NCBI RefSeq assembly: GCF_042611095.1 | Contig: NZ_JBHFPV010000001.1 | Coordinates: forward strand, 496,001 to 560,000 | Direction of reading: 5' to 3' | From: Meishania litoralis | Lineage (GTDB): Bacteria > Bacteroidota > Bacteroidia > Flavobacteriales > Flavobacteriaceae | Length of the DNA: 64,000 nucleotides | Shown here: positions 36,145 through 46,550 of the stretch, in pieces | Numbering within the stretch: position 1 is the first letter of the stretch | How the letters are laid out: the number at the start of each line of letters is the position of its first letter | Position numbers and translations under genes: made by a program | Notes under the pieces: generated by a model | Seen by the model: the letters and a program-made list of their open reading frames with translations, nothing else | Told to the model about the DNA's origin: nothing | Databases searched by the model: none

Positions 36145-36510
36145 ATGAATACAACTCTAGCACATGATAAACGAATAGCAAATTTGACTTTTGCTTCGGT
36201 GTATCCTCATTACGTTTCAAAAGTTGAGGGTAAAGGAAGAACAAAAGAAGAGTTACATCAAGTTATAAGATGGTTGACAGGATTTGATGACAATTCATTA
36301 CAAGAACTCGTTGATCAAAAAGCGACATTTAAAGAATTCTTTTCAAGGGCAGACCTGAACCCCAACGCCTATCTCATCAAAGGAACGATCTGTGGTTATC
36401 GAATCGAAGAAATCGAAACTCCTTTAACCCGAAAAGTGAGATATCTTGACAAATTGGTCGATGAATTGGCAAAGGGCAGAAAAATGGAAAAAATTTTGAG
36501 GGAGCCTTAG
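36145..36510 (+). CDS. DUF2200 family protein
   Basis: A 121-aa soluble protein with TFASVYPHYVSKVEGKGRTK at about 16-35 and QVIRWLTGFDD, the pattern of COG4898/DUF2200. The last third is rich in Arg/Lys (RKVRYLDKLVDELAKGRKME). There is no known activity. It stands alone after about 136 nt of non-coding DNA. Confidence 0.75.
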   Translation: MNTTLAHDKRIANLTFASVYPHYVSKVEGKGRTKEELHQVIRWLTGFDDNSLQELVDQKATFKEFFSRADLNPNAYLIKGTICGYRIEEIETPLTRKVRYLDKLVDELAKGRKMEKILREP

Positions 36511-36604
36511 CCATACCAAACCTCAAAATTCGCCATATTCGTTAGAATTACAAACAACATAGCCGTCGGATGCCCATTTAATCACCCATATACGTTTTAA
36601 GGAT

Positions 36605-39328
36605 TCATTCGACCGAATCCTTCTTTTTCTTTTTACCACCTAGCAGTCCGCCCAAAATATCTTTTGCTTTTTCCTTGACCACATCTTCTTCTTTGACAGG
36701 CACGGTGTCGGTAATGGTTTTGGTCGAATCTTCTTTCTTGTCGCCCCCTAAAATACCGCCCAAAACTTCCTTTACCCCCTCTTTTGTAGGGTCTTGTGTC
36801 ACGGTCGAGTCTTTCTCATTTTGGCCTCCGTTAAGAATACCGCCAATGAGATCTTTGGCCTTATCCTTACCTGTACTGATAAGTTTTTGTTTTTGGACCT
36901 CGACGAGTTGGGCCGTCAGGTTTTTGATGCCAGATGTCAAATCGGTCGTAACAGTAGGGCTCAAATAGCCCCCCCCTATATTCGCCACCACCGGAATGGT
37001 CAAATCTTTAAGGGATTCATCATCGATCTTGGCGATCAAGTTGTTCACTTCACTTCCCAAATATTTGGCCGGCACTTGCAACGTGGCTTTGTAGTTCAGT
37101 TTTTTATCAAAGGTATGGTTACCATCCACATTTATGGCAATATCATCATATTTGATGGTGAAGGGTTTGACCGTTACGATACCATTCTCAAAGTTCAGCG
37201 CTGTTTTTAATCCCTTTAAATCGAGCTTGTCCATCTTGATAAAATCAAGTTTGGTGCTCAAGGCCTTCAACACGTTCGCTTTTTCGGTATCTATATCGGT
37301 AGCCAAGACCTCGGCCAGAACTTTCCCCGAAAGATGGGCCAGGTCGGGCGTAAAATCATCGGTAAGACTACCGGACAATGTGATATCGGAATTAAATTTT
37401 CCTTGCAGTACACTTGCTATCGGGGCCAAGACATCAAAAAGCTCCAAAGCCTTAAAAGTCTCTCCCAATTGCAACTGATTCATTCCCAATTTCATGGCGA
37501 AAGTCGGCGTTTCGGTCTTGGTAGAGACCTCTCCGTTGAAATCCACTTTTCCGTCGAACAAAGACGAGGTCATGTTGCTGAGCGTAGCTTTTTCGTCCTT
37601 TATGCGAAGGTTTCCCTTGACATCTTTTAAAGTCAGATTGTCATAAAGTACGGTATTGGCCGAAGCATTGATATTGGCATCCAAGAAAGAAGGTATCTTT
37701 ATTTTTTCTTCGGTGGAAGTCGTTTTTGAATCGGTCGTAGCAGTCTCCCCAGATTCGACGGGTTCTTCCTCGACCATAAAATCGTTCAATGCGAAGGTGT
37801 TCGATTTCAGGTCAAAATTACCTTCTACCTGCTCATCGTTGAACAGGTAGCCAAGCAGGTTATTGATCGTACCCGTAGCGTTGAAATCGGTCTGGCCGGT
37901 TTTTCCGTTCAGTTCGTTCAAGGTCACCGTTTTCGGATTAAAGGTCATCGCCACGGAACTTAACATAACGGGATTCGCCATTTCGGCAGAATTGTATTCG
38001 AAATCACGAAGGCTCATTTTACCGTTAGTACTTGTGTTTTCGTATCGCTTTTGCTCAACGGATGCCATATCGAAAGTAGTGGTCACATCTGCATCGAGCA
38101 GTCCTTTCAGGTCAAGATCGGTAGGCACGGGATACGCCTTTGCGATATTGGCCAAGTTCATCTTGGCATCGATATGGGCATTTACTTTCGTATTTCCCAT
38201 AAGTTCTTTGATGTTGGCCACCATATTGAACCTATCTTGATCGATCATAAAAGAAAGTTTATCGATATCGACATAAGTATCTTCGGAAATTCCTGTGGTA
38301 TTGATGATTTTCGTATCAATAAAGACATTGCTCACCGCCTTGGGCAAATCGGGATATTTGAACGAAGCGTTTTCAGAATTGATCTTGATGTTGAATTTAG
38401 GAATGTGCTCTTCGTCAACTATGCCGTTGAACTGGCCCTCAACGATAAAATCTCCGGATGTTTCCACATTTTCGATATTCTTGGAATATGCTTCCGGAAT
38501 CACGGCCAAAAAGTTTTTGAAGTCGGATGAAGGCGTTTTAAAACTGATATCGACCTCTTGATTGTCTTCGTTCACTTTTACGAACCCGTCGAAGATCAAA
38601 GGCAACTGATTGACCAAAGCCTCGTTCTTCAAAAAGGTGTATTTATCCTCTTTTAAATCGATACCGATCAGGGCATCCAATTTAATCGCATTTTTATTGA
38701 GGTAGTTGGTACTGTCCAATTCAAAAGTGACCAGGGCATCGGTCTTGGTATCCAATTCGGATGTTACGGCCGAGAGATCGCCCGTACCGCTATGTTGAAT
38801 ATCGGAAACCATCAAATATACTTTGGCGGCCCTATCGTCATAAATAACCTCTGAATTTGTTATTTCATACGATTGAAGGTCTAAGGTAAAACCTTCGGAA
38901 GACTCCAACTCTTCATTACCATCTTCATTGGCTATCTCATAATTGGCGGTCTCTTCTTCATTGACCTTCACATTGATCTTGGCCCCGTCGACCGATAGAT
39001 TTTTCAGGACAATTGCTTCTCCCGCACTCTTGAAGAGTTCACCGATACCCATCGTCAAACTTATGTCTTTGGCCGCGAACAAAGTGTCGCCTTCAAACGG
39101 AGCCTTATTGACAAGTGACACACCATGCAGGCCCAATTCGGCATTGGGAAAGCTTTTGATAAGGCTTAGATCGGCATCCTTGAAATCAAAAGTCGCATTG
39201 ACATTACTGTTAACATTGTTCTTGATAATATCACCGATCTTTGCCTCCAAAATGAAGGGTGCGGCTACCAAAACGGCAACGATCAGTAGTAGAACGATAG
39301 CGATAATTCGTAAGATTTTCTTTTTCAT
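36605..39328 (-). CDS. AsmA family protein with repeated C-terminal motifs
   Basis: A 907-aa single-pass inner-membrane protein: an N-terminal helix (ILRIIAIVLLLIVAVLVAAP), then a long exported beta-rich body of the AsmA type (FKDADLSLIKSFPNAELGL at about 49-67). AsmA-like proteins are elongated and are thought to carry lipids between membranes. The C terminus is unusual: three repeats of a Lys-rich segment followed by a Gly-rich motif (LIGGILNGG, VLGGILGG, ILGGLLGG) between about residues 810 and 900. Positions 36605-39328 sit between two other envelope genes. Confidence 0.8.
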   Translation of the reverse strand: MKKKILRIIAIVLLLIVAVLVAAPFILEAKIGDIIKNNVNSNVNATFDFKDADLSLIKSFPNAELGLHGVSLVNKAPFEGDTLFAAKDISLTMGIGELFKSAGEAIVLKNLSVDGAKINVKVNEEETANYEIANEDGNEELESSEGFTLDLQSYEITNSEVIYDDRAAKVYLMVSDIQHSGTGDLSAVTSELDTKTDALVTFELDSTNYLNKNAIKLDALIGIDLKEDKYTFLKNEALVNQLPLIFDGFVKVNEDNQEVDISFKTPSSDFKNFLAVIPEAYSKNIENVETSGDFIVEGQFNGIVDEEHIPKFNIKINSENASFKYPDLPKAVSNVFIDTKIINTTGISEDTYVDIDKLSFMIDQDRFNMVANIKELMGNTKVNAHIDAKMNLANIAKAYPVPTDLDLKGLLDADVTTTFDMASVEQKRYENTSTNGKMSLRDFEYNSAEMANPVMLSSVAMTFNPKTVTLNELNGKTGQTDFNATGTINNLLGYLFNDEQVEGNFDLKSNTFALNDFMVEEEPVESGETATTDSKTTSTEEKIKIPSFLDANINASANTVLYDNLTLKDVKGNLRIKDEKATLSNMTSSLFDGKVDFNGEVSTKTETPTFAMKLGMNQLQLGETFKALELFDVLAPIASVLQGKFNSDITLSGSLTDDFTPDLAHLSGKVLAEVLATDIDTEKANVLKALSTKLDFIKMDKLDLKGLKTALNFENGIVTVKPFTIKYDDIAINVDGNHTFDKKLNYKATLQVPAKYLGSEVNNLIAKIDDESLKDLTIPVVANIGGGYLSPTVTTDLTSGIKNLTAQLVEVQKQKLISTGKDKAKDLIGGILNGGQNEKDSTVTQDPTKEGVKEVLGGILGGDKKEDSTKTITDTVPVKEEDVVKEKAKDILGGLLGGKKKKKDSVE

Positions 39329-39370
39329 GTACTTGGGGTCTTTCTAAAGAACTTGAAAAAGCGATTAATA

Positions 39371-40084
39371 TTATGCTTCCAAGTCGATTTCCTCACCAAC
39401 GGCAAGATCAAATCGTTTTCTTAACAGATATACGAAGAAATAGAGAAAAGGGGTGTCTATAAATGCTATAAAAATCTTAAAAATAAACCCGCTTATGACC
39501 AGACCGACAAAAAGACTCCAAGGCAGTACCCCAAAAACGCATAACAACCCTACTACGGTGAACGTATCGATAAATTGGGAAAGGAAGGTTGAAAAATTAT
39601 TGCGCAGCCAAAGATGTTTTCCATTGGTCACTTTTTTCCAGAAATGATAGATCGCAATATCGACGTATTGAGCGCATAGATAGGCGATCATCGAAGCCAG
39701 CACAGCTATCGGCGAAAGCGCAAAGACCTTATTGAAAAGTGCATCGTCGATAGGGGATGAAGGAATCGCCGGGGCCACATTGGCGACCAGAACGATGCCC
39801 ATCGAAAAAAAAGAGGCAAAAATGCCCGCGGTGACGATCTGGTTGGCCTTTTTTTTTCCAAAAATCTCTGAAATCAAATCGGTTATCAAAAAAGTAATCG
39901 GATAGGGCAGAATACCCACCGAAACTTCAAAAAGCGACGCCCCGAAAACGGTAACATCACCGAAGGGTTTCCAATAGAAGAATTTTTGAAAAATAAGGTT
40001 CGAGACCACTAGTGAAGTAATGAACAAGGCACCTAAATAGAGATAAATCTTATGGGCCAGCCTTTTGTCTTTCTGGGTCATCAC
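39371..40084 (-). CDS. Queuosine precursor transporter (YhhQ/VUT family)
   Basis: A 237-aa membrane protein with six or so helices. It matches the YhhQ type, which imports queuosine precursors: LPYPITFLITDLISEIFGKKKA near 56-77, and the C-terminal LVVSNLIFQKFFYW / IDTPFLYFFVYLLRKRF. Family knowledge gives the transport role; the exact precursor is unknown. The start directly abuts the sppA stop (1 nt apart), so the two may be cotranscribed. Confidence 0.8.
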   Translation of the reverse strand: MMTQKDKRLAHKIYLYLGALFITSLVVSNLIFQKFFYWKPFGDVTVFGASLFEVSVGILPYPITFLITDLISEIFGKKKANQIVTAGIFASFFSMGIVLVANVAPAIPSSPIDDALFNKVFALSPIAVLASMIAYLCAQYVDIAIYHFWKKVTNGKHLWLRNNFSTFLSQFIDTFTVVGLLCVFGVLPWSLFVGLVISGFIFKIFIAFIDTPFLYFFVYLLRKRFDLAVGEEIDLEA

Positions 40085-41848
40085 CTATTTGATATTGATC
40101 ACAAATGGCATCCTAGCCTGAACACCTTTTTGTTCCATGGCCGATTTTAACTCTTTGAAAATGGAGTAGGCCTCTGGACCTATTTCATCTTGAATCAATT
40201 CTTGCTTGGCCCTTGCACCGGCACCCGCAAGATCCTCTAGCATGCGTTCGAAGCCCGATTTATACTTGGGCAGCTTTCGAATGCCATATTCTTCAAGTCC
40301 CGCCATTTTCGCTGCCGCGGAAATGGCATCTTCTAGAGTGCCCAATTCGTCGACCAACCCGATTCTTTTTGCATCGACCCCACTCCATACACGACCTTGG
40401 GCCAAACTATCGACCTCGGTTACCGAAATGCCCCTACCTTGTGCCACACGCTCCAAAAATGTACTGTATGTGGATTCAATTCCTTCTTGAACGACGTTTC
40501 TAAACTCGTCTGACATGGGTTCGAATAGGGAATAATCGACCGAATTTTTGTTCGTACCCACCTGTTCTGCATTGATTCCGATGTCGGAGGCAAGTTTATG
40601 AATATTGGGTACCGTACCGAAAACACCTATCGAACCGGTTATGGTAGTAGGTTCGGCAAAAATCTTATCGGCACCCGCAGCGATATAGTATCCGCCCGAA
40701 GCGGCCACATTTCCCATTGAAACCACTACCGGTTTCTTTTCTTTGACCAACTCGATCTCGCGCCAAATAATATCAGAGGTCAAAGCACTGCCCCCTGGCG
40801 AATTGACCCGTAGAACTACCGCCTTAACCGAATCGTCATCACGTGCCTTTACCAGGGCCTTGGTAATGATACCCTGGCCGATAAGGTCGGGGCCACCCTC
40901 GCCATACAGTATCTCTCCTTGGGCAAAGACCACGGCAACTTTATCAGCCCCCTTTTTCGTGACCTTCTTATTCGAACGTCTTACATAATCTTCAAGGGCA
41001 ACATAGTTCAAATCCTCCTCAGGTTGCAAGTCTAGCGCATTTTTCAATTTTGCCTCGTATTGGTCATAGAAGAGCACACCGTCGATCAACCCTGTTTGTT
41101 TGGCATATTCCGGATTTCGTCCTCCCAAGGTATCCGCTATACTGTTGAGCTCCGATTCGCTAAGATTTCGCCCTTCCGAAATCTCGGAAAGCATCGAACT
41201 CCATAAAGACCCTATCAATTCCCGGATCTGTGTGCGGTTCGCCTCGCTCATCTCATTCTCCAGATAGGGTTCAACGGCACTTTTGTACTTACCATGACGA
41301 ATGACTTCCATTTTCACACCGGTCTTTTCCTGTAAATCTTTGAAGAACAACACTTCGGAGGCCAGTCCTTTGAAGTCCAATACTCCGACAGAATTCAAAT
41401 AAATTGAATCGGCAATACTGGCCAAATAATAATCTTTCTGTGTATAAAAATCGCCGTAGGCATAAACGAACTTGCCTTTTTTCTTGAAAGTCTCCAAAGC
41501 CTTTCGAATTGACTGGGTCTGTGCAAGGCCCGCCATTACAAAGTTATTGTTCAAACTTATTCCTTTGATATCATCATCGTCTTTGGCAACTTCAATGGCA
41601 TGTAAAATTTCATCAAGCCCTTGATTCTGTTCGAATAGGCCGATGAACGGGTCTTCATCCTTACTGCCTACATAATCGTTTATTGGGCGTTGCAATTGTA
41701 GTTCAAGTACCGAATTGTTCTTGATGTTGATTCCTTCATCGGCGCTCCCCAACAAGCTTACAAAAATCAAAAACATGACAAACAGCATTCCAAATGCGAT
41801 AAGGCATCCTAAAATTGCGGCCAAAAGGTTTCTTAGAAAATTCATCAA
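40085..41848 (-). CDS. sppA: Signal peptide peptidase SppA (long form)
   Basis: A 587-aa protein of the long SppA (67 kDa) type. The N-terminal helix (IAFGMLFVMFLIFVSLL) anchors it in the membrane. The general base Lys is in EVIRHGKYKSAVEPYL at about 200, and the nucleophile Ser is in VVSMGNVAASGGYYIAAGAD near 385. The preceding VNSPGGSALTSD is the family loop. It degrades cleaved signal peptides. Intact and of typical length. Confidence 0.93.
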   Translation of the reverse strand: MMNFLRNLLAAILGCLIAFGMLFVMFLIFVSLLGSADEGINIKNNSVLELQLQRPINDYVGSKDEDPFIGLFEQNQGLDEILHAIEVAKDDDDIKGISLNNNFVMAGLAQTQSIRKALETFKKKGKFVYAYGDFYTQKDYYLASIADSIYLNSVGVLDFKGLASEVLFFKDLQEKTGVKMEVIRHGKYKSAVEPYLENEMSEANRTQIRELIGSLWSSMLSEISEGRNLSESELNSIADTLGGRNPEYAKQTGLIDGVLFYDQYEAKLKNALDLQPEEDLNYVALEDYVRRSNKKVTKKGADKVAVVFAQGEILYGEGGPDLIGQGIITKALVKARDDDSVKAVVLRVNSPGGSALTSDIIWREIELVKEKKPVVVSMGNVAASGGYYIAAGADKIFAEPTTITGSIGVFGTVPNIHKLASDIGINAEQVGTNKNSVDYSLFEPMSDEFRNVVQEGIESTYSTFLERVAQGRGISVTEVDSLAQGRVWSGVDAKRIGLVDELGTLEDAISAAAKMAGLEEYGIRKLPKYKSGFERMLEDLAGAGARAKQELIQDEIGPEAYSIFKELKSAMEQKGVQARMPFVINIK

Positions 41849-41968
41849 TGCGTATTAAAAGATTGTCAAAGATAACCATTGTTACACTTGCCCGATACGA
41901 TTCGGATTACGAATCTCAAAAACCTGTGAATTCATGTCAACTAGTTTTGCTTACTTTGCCAAAATATC

Positions 41969-43117
41969 ATGGGCGACGCAAATACAGTTTATCTTTCTTT
42001 GGGCAGCAACCTTGACAAAAGGCTCGAGCATTTGCAACAGGCAGTTTTTTTGTTATCAAAAAATGTTGGGCAGGTCACCATGATTTCAAAAATTTACCAA
42101 AGTCCCGCCTTGGGGTTTGACGGCGGTGACTTTTTGAACATATGCGTGGGCCTTCAAACAACCTTACCGGCACACCAAATTTTGAACGAGGTACTCGATA
42201 TCGAGAAGAACATGGGAAGAACCCGTCACAGCCAAACCCAGGGTTACGAGTCAAGAAACATAGATATCGACATCTTATTTTTCAATGCTGAAATCGTCAA
42301 TACACTGACGCTTACGGTACCGCACCCAAAAATGCACGAACGGCGTTTTGTACTCAGGCCACTTGCCGATATCGCCCCCCAATTCTATCATCCGATCTTA
42401 AAAAAAGACACCCGTAACCTGTTACAGGAATGTATTGACAAAAGTGTTTTGACCAAGACGGAAAATATACTTTTCAAAAACAGGGAAGCACTTTTCTCTA
42501 AAATCGAGTTCATCGCCATTGAGGGAAACATCGGGGCGGGAAAAACCTCGTTGGCGAATAAAATGGCCAAGGAGTTTAATGCAAAACTGGTTTTGGAACG
42601 CTTTGCCGACAACCCTTTTCTACCCAATTTTTATAACGATCCAAGCCGTTATGCCTTTCCTTTGGAAATGTCATTCTTGGCGGACCGTTATCAACAATTT
42701 TCCGATGATACGTCACAATATGACCTTTTTAAAAGTTTCATGATCAGCGATTACGACATTTTCAAATCGCTCATTTTTGCCAAGGTTACCCTACAAAAAG
42801 AAGAGTTCACCCTCTATCGAAAAATTTTCGACTTCATGTACAAAGAAGTCAAAAAACCCAGGATCTACGTCTTTTTGTACCAGACTACTCAACGCCTTTT
42901 GGAAAATATCAAGAAGCGGGGAAGGGATTACGAACAAGAGATAAAACCCGACTATCTGGAAAAAATAAACCGTGCCTATTTTGATTATATCAAGGGTTAT
43001 CAGCAGCCGAACAGTTTGATCATCGATATCAGCGAAATGGATTTTTTAGAACGTCAAGAAGATTACGAGGCCATTGTCACCTCGATTCAAAACCATGCCC
43101 TGCGACAATTGAATTAA
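41969..43117 (+). CDS. Fusion of HPPK (folK) and deoxynucleoside kinase
   Basis: A 382-aa bifunctional protein. Residues 1-160 are the folate-pathway enzyme 2-amino-4-hydroxy-6-hydroxymethyldihydropteridine diphosphokinase: VYLSLGSNLDKRLEHLQQAV and GRTRHSQTQGYESRNIDIDI. Residues 180-382 are a deoxynucleoside kinase: the P-loop GNIGAGKTSLANK (about 188-200) and LERFADNPFLPNFY (dNK family), with KKRGRDYEQEIKPDYL near 310. The first supplies folate precursor; the second salvages deoxynucleosides. The fusion occurs in other Bacteroidota. Confidence 0.9.
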   Translation: MGDANTVYLSLGSNLDKRLEHLQQAVFLLSKNVGQVTMISKIYQSPALGFDGGDFLNICVGLQTTLPAHQILNEVLDIEKNMGRTRHSQTQGYESRNIDIDILFFNAEIVNTLTLTVPHPKMHERRFVLRPLADIAPQFYHPILKKDTRNLLQECIDKSVLTKTENILFKNREALFSKIEFIAIEGNIGAGKTSLANKMAKEFNAKLVLERFADNPFLPNFYNDPSRYAFPLEMSFLADRYQQFSDDTSQYDLFKSFMISDYDIFKSLIFAKVTLQKEEFTLYRKIFDFMYKEVKKPRIYVFLYQTTQRLLENIKKRGRDYEQEIKPDYLEKINRAYFDYIKGYQQPNSLIIDISEMDFLERQEDYEAIVTSIQNHALRQLN

Positions 43118-43209
43118 CATAATTTTGGCAAATTTCTTGCGTATGAGAAATGTATTTACGTAATTGCGCATCTCTAATTCGAGAACTAACTAACTCAAAC
43201 TATACCAAA

Positions 43210-43232
43210 GGCCCGACATTGTCGGGCTTTTC
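43210..43232 (+). terminator. Bidirectional hairpin terminator
   Basis: The stem GCCCGACA / TGTCGGGC has a T-run after it and an A/G run before it. It lies between the two convergent genes and overlaps the end of the methyltransferase gene. Confidence 0.8.
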
Positions 43233-43776
43233 ATTTTTTGGTCTTCGACCAAAAATTCCATAGCGTTACGCCCACACTTACCGATATGTTCAATGAATGC
43301 TTGGTGCCGAACTGTGGAATTTCGATAACGCCATCACACAAGTCGACCACTTCTTGTTGTACTCCTTTGACCTCATTACCGAAAATCAATACATAGCTGC
43401 GCCCTTTTTCTATCTTGAAGTCATTCAGCATAGTGGCACCTTCGGCCTGTTCGATCGCCAAGGTGGTTTTTCCTTCCAATTTCAATCGTTGAACAAGTTG
43501 TAAAGTATCTTCGGCATAAGCCCATACAACACTTTCAGTCGCTCCCAGGGCCGTTTTACGAATATCCTTATTCGGCGGTGTGGCCGTAATTCCACATAAA
43601 TAGATCTTTTCTATCAAAAAGGCATCGGCCGTTCTGAATACCGAACCGATATTGTTGAGACTTCGAACATTGTCAAGCACAATGGTCAATGGGATTTTTT
43701 CAACGTTCTTGAATTGATCGATGCTCAGTCGATCCAGCTCCTCATTTTTTAACTTTCGCATTGCAATACTTTTCAA
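43231..43776 (-). CDS. TrmH/SpoU family RNA 2'-O-methyltransferase
   Basis: A 181-aa SPOUT-fold methyltransferase. It has NNIGSVFRTADAF (motif 1), IFGNEVKGV (motif 2, near 132) and SLNISVSVGVTLW (motif 3). It methylates the 2'-hydroxyl of a tRNA or rRNA nucleotide; the exact target is unknown. The start is either Met1 (43776) or Met6 (43761). It is convergent with the HPPK fusion and divergent from mutS. Confidence 0.85.
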   Translation of the reverse strand: MKSIAMRKLKNEELDRLSIDQFKNVEKIPLTIVLDNVRSLNNIGSVFRTADAFLIEKIYLCGITATPPNKDIRKTALGATESVVWAYAEDTLQLVQRLKLEGKTTLAIEQAEGATMLNDFKIEKGRSYVLIFGNEVKGVQQEVVDLCDGVIEIPQFGTKHSLNISVSVGVTLWNFWSKTKK

Positions 43777-43865
43777 CTATCGGCTTTGAAATATCAACAA
43801 TAATTCAAATCGCATAGAGAATACCATATATTTATCGTTCGACAAAAATAGAGAGATAATCAGAA

Positions 43866-46487
43866 GTGGCGCAAAAGGCTAAGACAAAAAAGGTAACCCC
43901 TTTAATGAGGCAATACAACACCATCAAGACCAAACATCCTGATGCGCTCTTGCTATTCCGCGTCGGGGATTTTTATGAAACTTTCGGTGAAGATGCCGTG
44001 AAGGCCTCCAAAATATTGGGTATTATACTTACCCACAGAAACAATGGCGGTGACAGAACCGAATTGGCCGGATTTCCGCACCATTCCCTGAACACCTATT
44101 TGCCAAAACTGGTAAAGGCCGGCCAAAGGGTCGCCATCTGTGATCAGCTGGAAGATCCCAAGCAGACCAAGACCATCGTTAAACGTGGGGTTACCGAATT
44201 GGTAACGCCCGGTGTTGCCCTCAACGACGATATTCTAAGCGCTAGAACCAATAACTTTTTGTGTGCCGTCCATTTTGGACGAAAACTGCTGGGCGTTTCT
44301 TTTTTGGACATTTCGACCGGAGAGTTTTTCACCTCGGAAGGTACCGAAGAGCAAATCGATAAATTGCTGCAAAATTTTGTCCCCAACGAAATCTTGGTGT
44401 CCAAAGCGCATAAAAAGGAATTTTTAGAGCTGTTTGGCAACCAATTCCATACCTTTTATTTGGAAGATTGGGTCTTTCAAGAGGATTATGCCGGCGAAAC
44501 CCTAACCGGTCATTTTAAGACCGCCACATTAAAGGGTTTTGGGGTCGACCATTTGACACAGGGCATAATCGCCTCGGGGGTGGTGTTGCATTACCTATCG
44601 GAAACCCAACACCGGCAATTACAGCATATCAACAAACTGCAACGGATCGCCGAAGAAGAATACATCTGGATGGATAGGTTCACCATTAAAAACCTGGAAC
44701 TCTACCATTCGACCCACGTCAATGCCGTTACCCTTTTAGATGTTATCGACAAGACCATTTCGCCCATGGGCGGTCGTTTGGTCAAAAGATGGTTGGCACT
44801 GCCGTTGAAAAATATCGAAAAAATACGCAGAAGGCACCAAGTGGTCTCGTATTTATCAAAAAACGACACTTCTTTGCAAAAACTGCAACAATGGCTCAAA
44901 CAAATCGGTGATTTGGAGCGGTTGATCTCAAAGACGGCCACGGGAAAAATCAATCCGAAAGAAGTGGTACAACTCAAGAATTCGTTAGAAGTGATCGTAC
45001 CTGTCAAGCAGCATGTCTCACAAAGTGACAATGAGGCCCTCAAACTTATCGGGGACCAATTGCATGCCTGCGAAATGCTTCGCGGGAAAATCAAGGAAGT
45101 AATCCATGAAGAGGCCCCCGTTCTTATCTCCAAAGGAAAAACCATTGCCGACGGGTATTCCGAAGAACTTGATGAGTTGAGAAACCTCGCCTTTTCAGGC
45201 AAAGACTATTTAAACCAAATGCTCGAGCGGGAAACCGAGCGTACCGGAATTTCTTCCCTGAAAATAGCCTCCAACAACGTATTCGGTTATTACATCGAAG
45301 TGCGCAACACCCATAAGGACAAGGTACCCGAGGAGTGGGTCCGAAAACAAACCTTGGTCAGTGCAGAGCGCTATATTACGGAAGAACTCAAGGAGTACGA
45401 AGCCAAAATTCTGGGCGCCGAGGAACGCATTTTAAGTTTGGAGCAACAATTGTTTTCACAGCTCATCGTCTGGATGCAAGAGTATATAGACCATGTTCAG
45501 AACAATGCCCAACTGATCGCCCAATTGGATTGTCTCTGTGGTTTCGCCCAATTAGCCATTGAAAATAAGTATGTCGAACCCGTTTTGAACGATTCCACAG
45601 CCATTGAAATTACGAATGGCCGCCATCCTGTCATAGAAAAACAATTGCCCTTGGGCGAAGCCTATATTGCCAATGATGTCAATTTGAACCGTGATACACA
45701 GCAGATCATTATGATCACAGGACCCAACATGAGCGGCAAATCGGCCATACTGCGGCAAACGGCCCTGATCGTACTATTGGCCCAAATGGGCAGTTTTGTT
45801 CCCGCAGAAGCCGCCACCATTGGCTATGTCGACAAAATATTCACGCGTGTCGGGGCAAGCGACAACATTTCAATGGGCGAATCTACTTTTATGGTCGAGA
45901 TGAACGAAACGGCATCCATACTCAACAACCTGTCAGAACGGAGCCTGGTGCTTTTGGATGAAATCGGCCGTGGCACCAGTACCTATGACGGTATCAGTAT
46001 CGCATGGGCCATTTCAGAATACCTGCATGAACATCCCGCCCGGGCAAAAACATTGTTCGCAACGCATTATCATGAGCTCAACGAAATGAGCGCCACCTTT
46101 GAGCGCATCAAAAATTTCAATGTATCAGTCAAAGAGCTTAAAGACAACGTGCTTTTCTTACGGAAGCTGACCCCAGGCGGTAGCGAACACAGCTTCGGCA
46201 TCCATGTGGCCAAAATGGCCGGTATGCCGCAACAGGTCATACATAAGGCCAACAAAATATTGAAGAAGCTCGAAAAGTCGCATTCCAGTGAAGAACTTAC
46301 AGACAAGCTACAATCCGTTCAAAATGAAATGCAGCTTAGTTTTTTCAATCTTGATGATCCGTTGCTGGAAGAAATCAAGGAAGAAATAACCCATCTCGAC
46401 ATCAATACACTTACCCCTGTCGAGGCCCTTATGAAGCTCAATGAGATCAAACGGCTTTTGACCAAAAACAAAAAGGCGACTTCTTAA
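43866..46487 (+). CDS. mutS: DNA mismatch repair protein MutS
   Basis: An 873-aa MutS with a GTG start (MAQKAKTKKVTPLMRQYNTI). The mismatch-reading Phe/Glu site is in RVGDFYETFGEDA at about 36-48. The ATPase has GPNMSGKS at about 620-627, and LVLLDEIGRGTSTYDG with Walker B. The C-terminal tail is normal. It recognises mismatches and recruits MutL. Domain order is complete, so it is active-looking. tRNA-Gly starts 131 nt downstream. Confidence 0.95.
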   Translation: MAQKAKTKKVTPLMRQYNTIKTKHPDALLLFRVGDFYETFGEDAVKASKILGIILTHRNNGGDRTELAGFPHHSLNTYLPKLVKAGQRVAICDQLEDPKQTKTIVKRGVTELVTPGVALNDDILSARTNNFLCAVHFGRKLLGVSFLDISTGEFFTSEGTEEQIDKLLQNFVPNEILVSKAHKKEFLELFGNQFHTFYLEDWVFQEDYAGETLTGHFKTATLKGFGVDHLTQGIIASGVVLHYLSETQHRQLQHINKLQRIAEEEYIWMDRFTIKNLELYHSTHVNAVTLLDVIDKTISPMGGRLVKRWLALPLKNIEKIRRRHQVVSYLSKNDTSLQKLQQWLKQIGDLERLISKTATGKINPKEVVQLKNSLEVIVPVKQHVSQSDNEALKLIGDQLHACEMLRGKIKEVIHEEAPVLISKGKTIADGYSEELDELRNLAFSGKDYLNQMLERETERTGISSLKIASNNVFGYYIEVRNTHKDKVPEEWVRKQTLVSAERYITEELKEYEAKILGAEERILSLEQQLFSQLIVWMQEYIDHVQNNAQLIAQLDCLCGFAQLAIENKYVEPVLNDSTAIEITNGRHPVIEKQLPLGEAYIANDVNLNRDTQQIIMITGPNMSGKSAILRQTALIVLLAQMGSFVPAEAATIGYVDKIFTRVGASDNISMGESTFMVEMNETASILNNLSERSLVLLDEIGRGTSTYDGISIAWAISEYLHEHPARAKTLFATHYHELNEMSATFERIKNFNVSVKELKDNVLFLRKLTPGGSEHSFGIHVAKMAGMPQQVIHKANKILKKLEKSHSSEELTDKLQSVQNEMQLSFFNLDDPLLEEIKEEITHLDINTLTPVEALMKLNEIKRLLTKNKKATS

Positions 46488-46550
46488 TTTTTAAACCCTT
46501 CAAGTCTAAAACCCGATAGAAGATTCAGCTTGTTTTTCGGATAAAATTTC

